Part shown: one piece after another, positions 8,752 to 18,056 of the stretch
Numbering within the stretch: position 1 is the stretch's first letter
Layout of the letters: every line of letters starts with the position of its first letter
Origin: Thalassomonas viridans
GTDB taxonomy: Bacteria; Pseudomonadota; Gammaproteobacteria; Enterobacterales; Alteromonadaceae
Direction: 5' to 3'
NCBI RefSeq assembly: GCF_000948985.2
Contig: NZ_CP059733.1
Location: forward strand, 5,766,001 to 5,830,000
DNA: 64,000 bases
Made by a program: the position numbers and the translations under genes
Notes under the pieces: model-generated
What the model was told of the DNA's origin: nothing
Databases searched by the model: none
The model's input: only the letters and a program-made list of their open reading frames with translations

Positions 8752-10170
8752 TTAATCTTCATCTAAGACATGTGGGCCGGCATAGTTATCAAAGCGGGAA
8801 AATTGCCCCTGAAAGGTCAGCGGCACCCGGCCGATGGGGCCGTTACGCTGCTTACCGATAATGATTTCCGCCATGCCTTTAAATTCCGAGTCGTCGTGGT
8901 AAACCTCATCCCGGTAGATGAACATGATCAAGTCGGCATCCTGCTCGATCGCCCCCGATTCACGCAAATCCGAGTTTACCGGGCGTTTGTCGGCACGTTG
9001 CTCCAAACTACGGTTGAGCTGGGACAGGGCGATTACCGGCACTTCCAGCTCTTTCGCCAGCGCTTTTAATGAACGGGAAATTTCCGAGATTTCCAGGGTA
9101 CGGTTATCTGCCAGCGCCGGTACCCGCATCAACTGCAGGTAATCTATCATGATCAGGCTTAAGCCGCCGTGATCCCTGGCAATACGCCGGGCACGGGAGC
9201 GGACATCGGTCGGGGTCAAACCGGCGGCGTCATCAATATACATCTGCCCCTTTTCCATCAGCAAGCCCATGGTTGACGACAACCGCGCCCAATCCTCATC
9301 ATCCAGCTGACCGGTACGGATTTTCGTTTGGTCAATACGGCCAAGGGAGGCCAGCATCCTCATCATCAATTGTTCTGAAGGCATCTCCAGGCTGAAGATC
9401 AGTGCCGGTTTATCCTGCATCATGGCGGCATTTTCCGCCAAGTTCATGGCAAAGGTAGTTTTACCCATAGAAGGACGGGCGGCGACAATGATCAAATCTG
9501 ACGGCTGCATACCGGCAGTCATTTTATCCAGATCGGCAAAACCGGTTGATACCCCGGTAACACCGTCGTGGGGCTGTTGGTAAAGCTTTTCGATACGATC
9601 GACAGTTTTTTCCAGTACCGAGCTAATGTTTTCCGGTCCCTCGGATTTATTGGCCCTTTGTTCGGCAATTTTAAAAACCTTGGTTTCGGCAAAATCAAGT
9701 AAATCGGCACTGGTGCGCCCCTGGGTGTCATAGCCGGCTTCGGCTATTTCATTGGCGACACTGATCATTTCCCGGGTAACCGCACGCTCGCGCACGATTT
9801 CCGCATAAGCGGTAATGTTGGCGGCACTCGGGGTGTTTTTCATCATCTCGGCGAGATAAACAAAACCGCCGGCGTCTTCAAGCTTTTGATCGTTTTCCAG
9901 CGATTCCGACAAGGTGATCAGATCCACCGGCTCGCCCAGTTCGATCAGAGCGCCGATAGATTCAAAAATTACTCTGTGAGCCCGACTGTAAAAGTCCGGG
10001 GCAACCACCCTTTCACTCACCCTATCCCAGGTGTCGTTGTCCAGCAGCAAGCCACCGATGACAGATTGCTCGGCTTCAAGCGAGTGCGGCGGTACTTTTA
10101 ATTCATCTACCTGCTTGTCGCGGATAAAGTCTTTGTCTTTTGTAAATTTAGGTGCCTTGCGCTCGGCCAT
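8752..10170 (-). CDS. dnaB: Replicative DNA helicase DnaB
   Basis: 472 residues. Hexameric helicase that unwinds the replication fork and contacts DnaG primase. The N-terminal DnaB domain (PPHSLEAEQSVIGGLLLD onward, roughly 25-130) and the RecA-like domain with Walker A (ARPSMGKTTFAMN), Walker B (LIMIDYLQLM) and the C-terminal arginine-finger region are all present. There is no intein. It is the first gene of a dnaB-alr unit transcribed leftward. Chromosomal core gene. Confidence 0.97.
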   Translation of the reverse strand: MAERKAPKFTKDKDFIRDKQVDELKVPPHSLEAEQSVIGGLLLDNDTWDRVSERVVAPDFYSRAHRVIFESIGALIELGEPVDLITLSESLENDQKLEDAGGFVYLAEMMKNTPSAANITAYAEIVRERAVTREMISVANEIAEAGYDTQGRTSADLLDFAETKVFKIAEQRANKSEGPENISSVLEKTVDRIEKLYQQPHDGVTGVSTGFADLDKMTAGMQPSDLIIVAARPSMGKTTFAMNLAENAAMMQDKPALIFSLEMPSEQLMMRMLASLGRIDQTKIRTGQLDDEDWARLSSTMGLLMEKGQMYIDDAAGLTPTDVRSRARRIARDHGGLSLIMIDYLQLMRVPALADNRTLEISEISRSLKALAKELEVPVIALSQLNRSLEQRADKRPVNSDLRESGAIEQDADLIMFIYRDEVYHDDSEFKGMAEIIIGKQRNGPIGRVPLTFQGQFSRFDNYAGPHVLDED

Positions 10171-10367
10171 GAATAACTACCTTGACGATTTTGCTGAAAA
10201 CATTTGCTGATAAAATGAGAGCAGATAGCCCAAGCATTCTATAAGATCGCTAATGTAGCAGATTATGGCCCTGAGCAGAACATCAAATAGCGAAGAAAGG
10301 CGTAAAAATAAGCCTTTGTGGCTGATATGGAGAAAAGTAAATAAGACTGGTATTGAAAAAGGCAAGA

Positions 10368-10390
10368 CCCGGAACCTTATTGGCTCCGGG
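10368..10390 (-). terminator. Probable terminator after the DUF4097 gene
   Basis: A stem CCCGGA(G)CC / GG(T)TCCGGG with a five-base loop, read on the minus strand 20 bases after the DUF4097 gene stop, followed by an interrupted T-rich run (TCTTGCCTTTTT). It separates this gene from dnaB. Confidence 0.5.
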
Positions 10391-10409
10391 CTGATTTGAC
10401 GCAGGACAG

Positions 10410-11357
10410 TTAACGGCCGCTAAGCTTGATGTTACCGCTGACTGTGCTGGCCCTGACCGAGCCGTTGCCGTTGCCTGTGGCAAACTGCAATTTAGCGCCG
10501 GGACCATACTTGGCTTCAATCGCCTTATCTGAGGTCAATTTATTGATCAATTCGCCGCCGGCACTGGCATTTAAGCGGAAACTGGCCTGGACATCTTTCT
10601 GAAATTTTATCTCCATATCGCCGCTGATGCTGCTGAGTTTGACAATGCCGCTGTCCTTTAACATTAAGCCGCTTTCAACGTCGCCGCTAACGGTTGAAAT
10701 CTCCAGTTCATCCACCTCGTCAAGGTTGAGATCTACTTCTCCCGACACGCTTTTCACCAAAACCTCACTCGCTTTTGAACGGCTTTTAATATCGCCGCTG
10801 ACCGCTTTTAACTGTAAACGTCCGCTGGAGTCATTGTCTTTAATATCGCCGCTGACGGTAGATAAGTTCAACTTACCGGATAATTGCTTAGTTTTAATAT
10901 GGCCGCTGACGGTTGCCAGCTCCACATGGTTGGTTAAGTTTTCCCCTTTAAGGTCGCCGCTGACGGTTTTCACTTCGATATTACGATGTAAATTGACCAG
11001 TTTGACGTCACTGGAAACCCCGCCGAAACTCACCCGGGCATCTTTAGGGACAAAAATGGTGAGATCTGAACCTTCTTCGTTCCAGCGGTTGTTGCTGTTA
11101 TGGGGCATCACCACTTTCATTTCGATTAGCGAGCCGTTTTGCCGGAAAATAAAATCTTCGGCCTGATCGTCCAGCTCTCCTTTCACCGAGACCTGCGCCT
11201 TGTCCCAGCCGGTAATACGCACATCGCCGTTAGGGCTTTCTATGCTGATATTGCTGTCCCCGGAGGCGGGCAACACCTTATCGATTTTTTCTCCGGCCAA
11301 AGCCGGTATGGTTAAACTTGTCAGTAGAACCGGTAAAATGTATTGAAAAACCTTCAT
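10410..11357 (-). CDS. DUF4097-family secreted beta-helix protein
   Basis: 315 residues with a Sec signal peptide (residues 1-21, cleavage after ALA). The mature part is a series of roughly 18-20 residue units built on V-S-G-D-I/L (TVSGDLKG, TVSGHIK, TVSGDIKD, AVSGDIKS, SVSGEVD, TVSGDVES, SISGDMEI), the hallmark of the DUF4097/putative adhesin beta-helix family. Function in the family is not settled; members often sit beside ECF sigma/anti-sigma pairs, as here (75 bases downstream of the anti-sigma gene), which suggests an envelope protein under that sigma factor. Probably periplasmic or surface exposed. Confidence 0.8.
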   Translation of the reverse strand: MKVFQYILPVLLTSLTIPALAGEKIDKVLPASGDSNISIESPNGDVRITGWDKAQVSVKGELDDQAEDFIFRQNGSLIEMKVVMPHNSNNRWNEEGSDLTIFVPKDARVSFGGVSSDVKLVNLHRNIEVKTVSGDLKGENLTNHVELATVSGHIKTKQLSGKLNLSTVSGDIKDNDSSGRLQLKAVSGDIKSRSKASEVLVKSVSGEVDLNLDEVDELEISTVSGDVESGLMLKDSGIVKLSSISGDMEIKFQKDVQASFRLNASAGGELINKLTSDKAIEAKYGPGAKLQFATGNGNGSVRASTVSGNIKLSGR

Positions 11358-11432
11358 ATTAACCTCTTTTCCGGCCGGCTAAACCCGCCGGTAAAATAAC
11401 TCAAAACCTTTAAAATTAAACAGCCAAGCAAA

Positions 11433-11978
11433 CTAAATAGACTGCCATTGGGGACTATATAACTGCTCCAGTAAATCCAGTTCCTGTTGCTGGGTCCAGC
11501 GTAATAAACTCAACAAATCGGTATTGTTGGGATCTTCCGCCAATGCCTTGTTGATCGATGCCCTCGCCGCCGCCAGCTGATTTAGCTGATCCTGCATATC
11601 CAGCGGCAGCTTGCTGATTTCCGGCTGACCAAAACTTATCAACATGGTCTTTTTCTGCAGCTCAAAATCCTGCTGCATCGCCGCCACCAGGTTCAGCTGG
11701 CCTTGCTGGCCCTGCTCAGGCGCTAAATTCATCCAGGTCAGCAGTACCGCGGCCACCACAGACGCCGCCCAGGCCAGGGGCATTTTCATCTTATGAGTAG
11801 CGCTATGCCCGCTTTTGTGCGCGGAGAATGTTTGCTGCGGCTGTTGTTGCGGCAACTGCACCAGCGCCCGCTCGATACCCGGCCATAAATCACGCTCCGG
11901 GGACATTTCTTCAGGCAGCTTGTCTATTTTGGCCTGCAACGCCTGATCTGACAGTGGTTTTTTCATCTCGTTACTCAT
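11433..11978 (-). CDS. Anti-sigma factor-like membrane protein
   Basis: 181 residues from the ATG at 11978, which overlaps the sigma-factor stop in a four-base ATGA overlap and has GGTGG upstream; a GTG 12 bases earlier is less likely. The N-terminal cytosolic part has a short helical region (ERDLWPGIERALVQL), followed by one transmembrane helix (about residues 70-88, PLAWAASVVAAVLLTWM) and a helical, Gln/Leu-rich periplasmic part. No zinc-binding anti-sigma motif (HxxxCxxC) is seen. Topology and translational coupling to the ECF sigma gene indicate it sequesters that sigma factor. Confidence 0.75.
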   Translation of the reverse strand: MSNEMKKPLSDQALQAKIDKLPEEMSPERDLWPGIERALVQLPQQQPQQTFSAHKSGHSATHKMKMPLAWAASVVAAVLLTWMNLAPEQGQQGQLNLVAAMQQDFELQKKTMLISFGQPEISKLPLDMQDQLNQLAAARASINKALAEDPNNTDLLSLLRWTQQQELDLLEQLYSPQWQSI

Positions 11979-12532
11979 TCTTCCACCCACTCTTTAAGCA
12001 AACTTCTCGCCCTGTGATATTGCGCCTTGCTCGACCCTACCGCCATATTGAGCATGTTGGCTATTTCTTCATGCCGGTAACCTTCAACGGCAAATAAAAC
12101 AAAAACCAGGCGGGCCCGCTCGGGCAATTTCATAATGTGTTTATCCAGCCCGGACAATTCCGGCATCTCGGCGCTGTCTTCCTGCTGCGGCTGATCTTCT
12201 ATACTGAAAACCCGCTGCAACCAATTTTTCTGCTTTCTCAGGTGTGCCAGCACTATGTTAGTAGCGACACTGTGCAGCCAGGTGGTGAATTTGCTTTCAC
12301 CGCGAAAATTGGCAATTTTTTGCCATAACTGCACAAAAACTTCCTGACAAACATCTTCGGCGCTGTGTTTATCCGCCAGCATACGCCAGCACAACGCATA
12401 AACCCTGCGATGGTGCTGCTGATATAAATGATGAAATGCCTGTTGATCCCCCTCCTGGGCAGCTTTAATCCATTGCTGCTCCTGCTCGGCAAGGAATACC
12501 TGTTGCGCATCAATTATTGTTGAATTATCCAA
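11975..12532 (-). CDS. ECF-family RNA polymerase sigma factor
   Basis: 185 residues: region 2 (AFHHLYQQHHRRVYALCWRM ... DVCQEVFVQLW, the -10 recognition helix) and region 4 (LPERARLVFVLFAVEGYRHEEIA... HTH) are separated by a short linker with no region 3, defining a group IV/ECF sigma factor. The following gene is its membrane anti-sigma partner, and the DUF4097 gene continues the operon. The trigger signal is unknown. Confidence 0.93.
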   Translation of the reverse strand: MDNSTIIDAQQVFLAEQEQQWIKAAQEGDQQAFHHLYQQHHRRVYALCWRMLADKHSAEDVCQEVFVQLWQKIANFRGESKFTTWLHSVATNIVLAHLRKQKNWLQRVFSIEDQPQQEDSAEMPELSGLDKHIMKLPERARLVFVLFAVEGYRHEEIANMLNMAVGSSKAQYHRARSLLKEWVEE

Positions 12533-13002
12533 TCAGCCTGCTCTCGTCTTAACCAAATGTGTCGTGTTAAAAGATTAGATGCAGTATGCCGAAAAAGGGT
12601 TTAAAGGGAAGGATAATTTTTTAAATTTTTAATTCTTTTTGTTTATTTTCAAAGAAGTAAACGGGAAAAACTGAAACAGGAAAGGCTTGGAGCTATTTTG
12701 AGGGCTTTAACTGTATTTATGGAAAGGACTTTATTATGGCCGTTAAAACCAGTGAAAAGTTCAGTGAAAGGCTTATTTATTGGGAGGAACAGGTGTATTA
12801 AAGTGAAGGGGAAAAGGCCGTCTGGCAAGAAACATATCCGTTTATGATAAGTGCTTGTAATGCCGTGTAATGTCTTCCCGGTTGACTACTGTGATAGATT
12901 AGCGCTACGTTAATTTTTTGTAAGAAAATTAAAAAACGCCATCTGCCAGGCAAACAGGTTACGGGCACTTTCATTATTAAAAATAACAACAAGGGAAAAT
13001 GA
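12533..13002. other. Intergenic region between divergent sigma and lipoprotein genes
   Basis: About 470 AT-rich bases holding divergent promoters. A short plus-strand frame beginning at 12736 (MAVKTSEKFSER...) is interrupted by stops, and nothing in it can be assigned. I see no RNA gene or strong hairpin. Confidence 0.35.
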
Positions 13003-13455
13003 ATGCAGAAGTACATTTTCTTATGCGCAGCTTCATTGTCAGCATGTTCAATGACTTATGAAGTACCGCTTACGGCAGAGCCGGTAGTGAAAGCCAAACA
13101 TAACCTGGCAGTGGAAGATATGCTGAAAAGCGCCAAAAAAAAGCTGTTACAAAATGGCTACCAGATCCAACGCTTTGATAGTGAAGCCGGTATTATCTCG
13201 ACTTCATTAAAAAATAAAAAACTCACACCGGCAGAAGCCGATTGCGGGAAAATCATGGGGCTGGATTATTTAAAAGATAACCGTAGCAAAACGGAAATGG
13301 CGCTGAACATTATCGTGACAGAACAAGATATCACGGTGAAGTCCAGCATTTACGTCGAATATGAATTGGGTGAATCAACACAAGATATCGCCTTAACCTG
13401 TGTTTCCAGGGGTGTTGTGGAAAATAAGCTGCTTAAACAGCTAATCACAGGCTAA
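13003..13455 (+). CDS. Small outer-membrane-type lipoprotein
   Basis: 150 residues. A short signal ending in the lipobox LSAC with the lipidated Cys at 15. The mature part is alpha/beta with a pattern (helix, 'YQIQRFDSEAGIISTS', then 'ADCGKIMGLDYLKDNR...') like small envelope lipoproteins of unknown role. A ribosome binding site (AAGGGAAA) precedes the ATG. Monocistronic, convergent with the tail cluster, and it marks the left chromosomal border of that cluster. Confidence 0.75.
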   Translation: MQKYIFLCAASLSACSMTYEVPLTAEPVVKAKHNLAVEDMLKSAKKKLLQNGYQIQRFDSEAGIISTSLKNKKLTPAEADCGKIMGLDYLKDNRSKTEMALNIIVTEQDITVKSSIYVEYELGESTQDIALTCVSRGVVENKLLKQLITG

Positions 13456-13599
13456 GGCCATGACAGAACAACCATAATGTTGCTATTGAAACTAGCCTTT
13501 TGCTAGCGGCACGGACGCCATACTTTTTTTAGCAACTAGACGGCAAACTTACGGAAAAACTTGCCCGCACTATACCCGCACAAAAATCAGCCAGCGGCA

Positions 13600-14607
13600 T
13601 CAGGCAGTAAGCTGCTGGCAAATCACTTTAGTGGTAAAGCCTTTTTTATCTATCTGATGCTCCACTTCCGCCACAAACCAGGAACCGTCGATACCTTCCC
13701 TGACCTGGCTGATGCTCACCGTACCGCCGGCCCTGATATCCGGATCGCCAATCACCATAATTTCTATGGTTTTAGCCACCCGGGCAGCATGGTTTAACCG
13801 GGTTTGTGCCGCCCATTTGGCGGTGGCTTCGTCGGCATAGGTATAGCTCAAGTCAAAACAGGGATCTCCTGAGCCGACTTCCACCATGGTACGGGTGGCG
13901 TTAATAAAGTCATGGTACCAGGCCCGGCACGACTGATAATTCGGGTACTGGCTGTGCAAGGTACGCCAGCTGAGCAAATCCTCAACATCCAGCGCCACCT
14001 CAGTGATGCCTTTGCCGCTGAGGGTTTTCCCCGTGCCGCGCGGCATAAAGAAGATCACATTTTCCTGTACCTTACACACGGCATCATAATAACCGGCCAG
14101 CCGGGTCAGCAACTGGATATCGCTTTCGCTTTGCTCGATTTGCGGCAAAACTATGCTCTCAAGTTCCGGTGACATTTTTGCTTCCAGGCCGTGATTGCCG
14201 GCGACTTTGGCAAACAGATCTTTTAACAGCAAAGGTTTTTCCGGCGTGGATTCCCAGCTGAACTTTACCGGCGCCTTCAGGGCTTTTGTCCACAGGCACT
14301 TGTCGCCATAAATGGTTAAGAGGTCTCGTGGGCCATTAAGAGCAAACTCGCCAACATTATACTCACCAAAATCAACCAGCTTCTCCTTTTCATCTTCTTC
14401 CTGGGCGTAACCCAGGGAAATGCGTATTTTTTCGTCTTCACCGGGCAGCTTGATGCGGTGTTCAAGATGGTCGTCCACCACCAGCACACAACTGTCGCTG
14501 CCCAGCCCCATTTTTTGATTGATCCGCAGCGATACCACACGTTCCATCAGCTTGTCGCTGATATCCTGATTATTGGCTTCAATATTAAATATGGGTGTTA
14601 TCTTCAT
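13600..14607 (-). CDS. Tail hub protein, P2 gpD-like
   Basis: 335 residues, the family length for P2 late control protein D (T4 gp27-like), which forms the trimeric hub joining tube and spike. The N-terminal region has PGEDEKIRISLGYAQ, the mid region QSESDIQLLTRLAGYYDAVC, and the C-terminal QIDKKGFTTKVICQ, matching the gpD pattern. It is the last gene of the sheath-to-D transcription unit, three bases after gpX, as in P2. It acts in particle assembly in the cytosol. The name 'late control' is historical; a structural role is meant. Confidence 0.92.
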   Translation of the reverse strand: MKITPIFNIEANNQDISDKLMERVVSLRINQKMGLGSDSCVLVVDDHLEHRIKLPGEDEKIRISLGYAQEEDEKEKLVDFGEYNVGEFALNGPRDLLTIYGDKCLWTKALKAPVKFSWESTPEKPLLLKDLFAKVAGNHGLEAKMSPELESIVLPQIEQSESDIQLLTRLAGYYDAVCKVQENVIFFMPRGTGKTLSGKGITEVALDVEDLLSWRTLHSQYPNYQSCRAWYHDFINATRTMVEVGSGDPCFDLSYTYADEATAKWAAQTRLNHAARVAKTIEIMVIGDPDIRAGGTVSISQVREGIDGSWFVAEVEHQIDKKGFTTKVICQQLTA

Positions 14608-14609
14608 GG

Positions 14610-14822
14610 TTAATCCCAGATATTGATGGTATTTTCGGTTTTCACTGCCGCAAGTTCAGGTAACACTATGGTGATATTTTCCGGGTAAATAACGCCGAGT
14701 TCGGCCAGACCCGGATTTGCCGCCAATACCTGCTCTACCGCTCCGGACTGTCGGCCATAATGCTTCCAACAGATGTAATCCAGGCTATCTCCTTGCCTGG
14801 TTTGATAATTGACACTCGCCAT
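14610..14822 (-). CDS. Tail protein X, LysM-like (P2 gpX)
   Basis: 70 residues forming a single LysM-type domain: YQTRQGDSLDYICWKHYG, then AANPGLAELG and YPENITIVLPEL. gpX-type proteins are needed for tail assembly near the hub or tube start. A strong ribosome binding site (AAAGGAG) precedes the ATG. It lies between gpU and gpD as in P2. Confidence 0.92.
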   Translation of the reverse strand: MASVNYQTRQGDSLDYICWKHYGRQSGAVEQVLAANPGLAELGVIYPENITIVLPELAAVKTENTINIWD

Positions 14823-14838
14823 AATGACTCTCCTTTAG

Positions 14839-14915
14839 TTAACCGGCTTAAGTTAGCCGACTTAAGTAACCGGCTTAAGTTAATCGGCTTAGTAAACCAA
14901 CTCAGTTATCCGGCT
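14839..14915. repeat. Six imperfect 13-14 bp tandem repeats
   Basis: Units of the form TTAACCGGCTTAAG repeat about six times with substitutions between gpU and gpX and just enter the end of gpU. No hairpin with a T-run. Probably replication slippage; any effect on the relative expression of U and X is unknown. Confidence 0.6.
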
Positions 14916-15349
14916 TTGTTTTTATAGGCTTTTAACGACATGGAAAACGTGATTTCCCGCGGATTGCCGTCGGCCAGGAACAAGGTGCGCTGCTCATTGA
15001 TGCCGCTGATACACCAGTTGCCTAAAATTCTGCCGACGCCACCGGCGCCGCCCGACGACGATTCGACATAACAAAGGGCCAGCGGCTTGCCTTTACTGGC
15101 CTCCTCCCGCATCAGATCCACCTGCTTCAGGCCATTTTTGACCATTTGCGGGTAGATAATGCCTTCAATATCCAGGGTGCGCTCTCCCGGCCCGATATAT
15201 TGCATTAACGGACTGTTTTTCTTGGTTGTCGCCTCTTTTTGCTCCCAACGGTAGCTGGAAGCATAACTGAGCTTGTTGAAGCTTGCGGCGGTAACCGCAA
15301 ACTCAAACTCCCCCAGTTTCATCATATAGTTTTTGTTGCTTGCCGCCAT
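14906..15349 (-). CDS. Tail protein U (P2 gpU-like, tail terminator)
   Basis: 147 residues. Matches the P2 GpU family: N-terminal MMKLGEFEFAV, central RWEQKEAT, GPGERTLDIEG and the C-terminal ADGNPREITFSMSLKAY. gpU-type proteins cap the distal end of the tube and sheath and fix final tail length. It begins at the tape-measure stop codon and precedes X and D in canonical P2 order. Confidence 0.92.
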   Translation of the reverse strand: MAASNKNYMMKLGEFEFAVTAASFNKLSYASSYRWEQKEATTKKNSPLMQYIGPGERTLDIEGIIYPQMVKNGLKQVDLMREEASKGKPLALCYVESSSGGAGGVGRILGNWCISGINEQRTLFLADGNPREITFSMSLKAYKNKAG

Positions 15350-15351
15350 GA

Positions 15352-17997
15352 TCAGGCCACCTCATCCATATAACGTAAGCGCACGCCACGCAGGGCTTCG
15401 CGCTCTTTCTCTTCAAGTTGCTGTTTAATCTGTTCGGCAATTTTGTGCTCGTCCATGCCCTGTGCGGCATTAACGGTAATTTCGGCATTAACCGTCACCG
15501 AAGCACCGGCAGTCCTGACCGCAGCACTGTCAGGCATGGCCGCGACTTTATTCGCCGCCTGCTGGTTTAGTGCCGTAACCTTAGCCGGAGACAGGCCGGT
15601 GCTGTCGATGGCAGCAGCCTCAGCGGTTAAAGCCGTTTTCGCAGCAACCGCCTGCGGGGTTTGGGAAGTTTCCGCCGACGCTTGCTCATCGTCGCCAAAA
15701 AGACCGGAAACCAGGCCGCCAACAGATTCACCCAGGCTTTCACCGCCGAATGCCCCCAGGGCACCGCCGATAAGGCCACCGATAGCGGTACCGAACACCG
15801 GGATGACGGAGCCCATTGCAGCGCCTGCTGCGGCGCCTGCCAGGGCTCCGCCCATCCCACCTGCTGCAGCACCCACCTGTCTGGTTTTATCTTCGCTGCT
15901 GAGGCTATCGTCGGTTAAGGTTGAAGCGATATTGGCCGCCCCCATCAGGGCGGTTACCGGCACCGCCACCCGGCCCAGTAACTTAGACGCGGGGCCTTTA
16001 AGCAGGGATTTAAAAAAGCCTCCTTTGCCCTTACCGGCTAAGTCTTTGGCAAAGGAGCCCAGCTTGCCCTGCTTGGCCCTTTGCGCTTTCGCTTTGCGTT
16101 TCGTCTTGACTTTGGACTTTCTCTTTGGAGCTTCCTCTTCGTCATCGGCCAAAGTATTTAACCGGGAAGGATTAGTTCCCTTCTTGCCCTGGCCTTTTTT
16201 GGCCTTGCTGCTCTGGCCCTTGCCTTTCGCTTTCTTTTTGCCTTTCTTTGATTTTTTCTGCTTTTCTTTTTCCGCTGCAACTTCATCCCCGGCTGCTTGC
16301 TGCGACTCGCTAAAGAGGTTGTCGTATAAGCCATCCATAGATTCGAAAATGTCAGCGGCGCCGTCAAAACCAAAGCCTCTTAAGAACTCGGGGGCGGCAT
16401 CAACTACGGAAGAAAGATCCCCCGCCAGCACATCTTTAAAGTTCACCTGCTCAAGGCCGGCGATACTTTGATCAAAGATGTCTGCCACACCGCCCATATC
16501 CAGGGAGCGCAATAGGTCGGAACCGGCGCTGGCAACCGAGCTGATATTGCCGTTCAATATGCTGTCGATATCCAGCTTGTCAAAAGCCGCCTGGCCTTTG
16601 AGCATGATATCTGCCGCCTGATCTAAACCTACGCTTTGCAGCAGCTCAGGACCGGCATCGAGCAATGAAGACAGATCACCTTCGAGGATCGCCTTGGTGT
16701 CGAGCTTTTTCAGCCCGGCAGAGCCTTTGGCGAGCACATCGGCTGCCTCACCAAAACCCAGCCCTTGCAGGATTTCCGGACCGACATCCAGCAGGGAGCT
16801 TAAATCCCCCTCCAGCATGGCTTTGGGATCAAGTTTCTTAAAGCCTTCGGCGCTGTCGGCTAAAATACCTGCCGCACCGTCGAAACCTAAGCTTTTTAAC
16901 AGCTCGGGACCGGCATCAAATAAGGAGTTGATATCACCGGCCAGGATCGCCTGGGGATCAAGTTTTTTAAAGCCTGCTGTGCCGTGGGCCAGCGCCTCGG
17001 CAGCCTCACCGTAACCCAGGCCTTTTAATAAATCGGGACCGGCATCCACCAGGGAATTGAGGTCGCCGTTTAAGATCGCTTTCGGATCCAGCTTTTTCAG
17101 CCCGGCGGCATTGTTCGACAACACAGCCGCGGCATTGTCAAAGCCCAGGCTTTGCAATAACTCGGGGCCTGCATCCACCAGGGAATTGATGTCCCCGGCC
17201 AGTATTGCCTTGGGATCGAGCTTTTTAAAGCCGGCGGTTCCTTTAGCCAACGCCTGCGCCGCCTCGTCGTAACCCAGGCTTTGCAGCAGCTCGGGACCGG
17301 CATCAAACAGGGAGTTGAGATCGCCGTCCAATATCGCTTGAGGATCAAGCTTTTTCAGTCCGGCGCTGCCCTGGCTTAATGCCTGTGCCGCTTCACCGTA
17401 ACCCAGTCCTTTAAGCAGCTCGGGTCCGGCATCAAGCAAGGCATCGACGTCACCGGCCAGTACACCTTTGACATCGATTTTGTCGATAATCGCCTTGCCC
17501 TGCTCGAATGTCTTCGCAGCTTGCTGGAAGTCAAAGGCGCGCAGCAGCTCGGGAGCAGCCTCGCCAAGCGAAGTTAAATCGCCGTCGAGCATAGCGCCGA
17601 GCTTGAGCCTTTCTAAACCCGGTTGGGCTTTTTCCATGACCTCGGCGGCATCGTCGAGTTTAAAGGCGCGGAAAAATTGTGGCGCAGCGCCGGTAATGGC
17701 CGTCAGGTCATCCGCCGCCAGCTTGCTAAAGTCCAGTTTGGCCAGGCCATCCATAGCTTTAACCAGCTCAGGCGATTGCTTTTTAAAGCCCAGCCGGGTC
17801 AGCTGATTAACGATTGATCCCAAGCTTTCACCGAGATTAGCGCCGACATCGGGGATCGCCTGCTCCGCCGCCTCAATAGCTTTTTTATTGGCGGCTGCCC
17901 GCTTTGACCTGGAGTTTTTTTGGCTTGATTGCTTGTTTATTGAAGATTTTTGCTGAGTCGCAAGGTTCTTTTCACCTTTGTTTTTCTTGAGTGGCAT
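15352..17997 (-). CDS. Tape measure protein with 43-residue repeats
   Basis: 881 residues from the ATG at 17997; an upstream in-frame start at 18084 lies inside the 20-bp inverted repeat and is less likely. Position between the E/E' chaperones and U identifies the tail-length ruler (P2 gpT). Layout: Lys/Ser-rich N-terminus; ten 43-residue repeats at 103-532 (consensus DAGPELLxSLGxxxAAxxL ... LKKLDPKAILxGDLxSL); a strongly basic Lys-rich tract at about 577-659; Gly/Ala-rich hydrophobic segments at about 675-690 and 708-765 (tape-measure membrane-insertion type); a charged C-terminal helix. The regular repeats and basic tract are unusual for this family. In tailed phages length scales at about 1.5 angstrom per residue, so the tube would be roughly 130 nm. 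Confidence 0.88.
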   Translation of the reverse strand: MPLKKNKGEKNLATQQKSSINKQSSQKNSRSKRAAANKKAIEAAEQAIPDVGANLGESLGSIVNQLTRLGFKKQSPELVKAMDGLAKLDFSKLAADDLTAITGAAPQFFRAFKLDDAAEVMEKAQPGLERLKLGAMLDGDLTSLGEAAPELLRAFDFQQAAKTFEQGKAIIDKIDVKGVLAGDVDALLDAGPELLKGLGYGEAAQALSQGSAGLKKLDPQAILDGDLNSLFDAGPELLQSLGYDEAAQALAKGTAGFKKLDPKAILAGDINSLVDAGPELLQSLGFDNAAAVLSNNAAGLKKLDPKAILNGDLNSLVDAGPDLLKGLGYGEAAEALAHGTAGFKKLDPQAILAGDINSLFDAGPELLKSLGFDGAAGILADSAEGFKKLDPKAMLEGDLSSLLDVGPEILQGLGFGEAADVLAKGSAGLKKLDTKAILEGDLSSLLDAGPELLQSVGLDQAADIMLKGQAAFDKLDIDSILNGNISSVASAGSDLLRSLDMGGVADIFDQSIAGLEQVNFKDVLAGDLSSVVDAAPEFLRGFGFDGAADIFESMDGLYDNLFSESQQAAGDEVAAEKEKQKKSKKGKKKAKGKGQSSKAKKGQGKKGTNPSRLNTLADDEEEAPKRKSKVKTKRKAKAQRAKQGKLGSFAKDLAGKGKGGFFKSLLKGPASKLLGRVAVPVTALMGAANIASTLTDDSLSSEDKTRQVGAAAGGMGGALAGAAAGAAMGSVIPVFGTAIGGLIGGALGAFGGESLGESVGGLVSGLFGDDEQASAETSQTPQAVAAKTALTAEAAAIDSTGLSPAKVTALNQQAANKVAAMPDSAAVRTAGASVTVNAEITVNAAQGMDEHKIAEQIKQQLEEKEREALRGVRLRYMDEVA
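16402..17691 (-). repeat. Ten tandem 129-bp (43-codon) repeats in the tape measure
   Basis: Protein-level repeats with invariant 43-residue period. The central six are closest (each with DAGPxLL, AA, KKLDPxA and GDLxSL); the first two and last two are diverged. Partial units flank both ends. The period and the lack of gaps suggest unequal recombination, offering a simple way to change tail length by whole units. Confidence 0.9.
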
Positions 17998-18056
17998 AAG
18001 GTTATCCAAAGAAGACAAAGAAAAAATGAGGAAACGATCTGCTTCCCGGCTTGAAT

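Noticed and set aside
12736..12868. Short frame MAVKTSEKFSER... resembling a transposase accessory protein start
   Set aside because: Interrupted by stops and too short to support an insertion-sequence remnant; no terminal repeats seen.
13485..13502. CTAGC-CTTTT-GCTAG hairpin as terminator for the lipoprotein and gpD genes
   Set aside because: Short five-base stem and weak T-run; too little to call.
15443..16471. 342-codon plus-strand frame
   Set aside because: Antisense to the Ala/Lys-rich tape measure; composition is a by-product of the coding strand.
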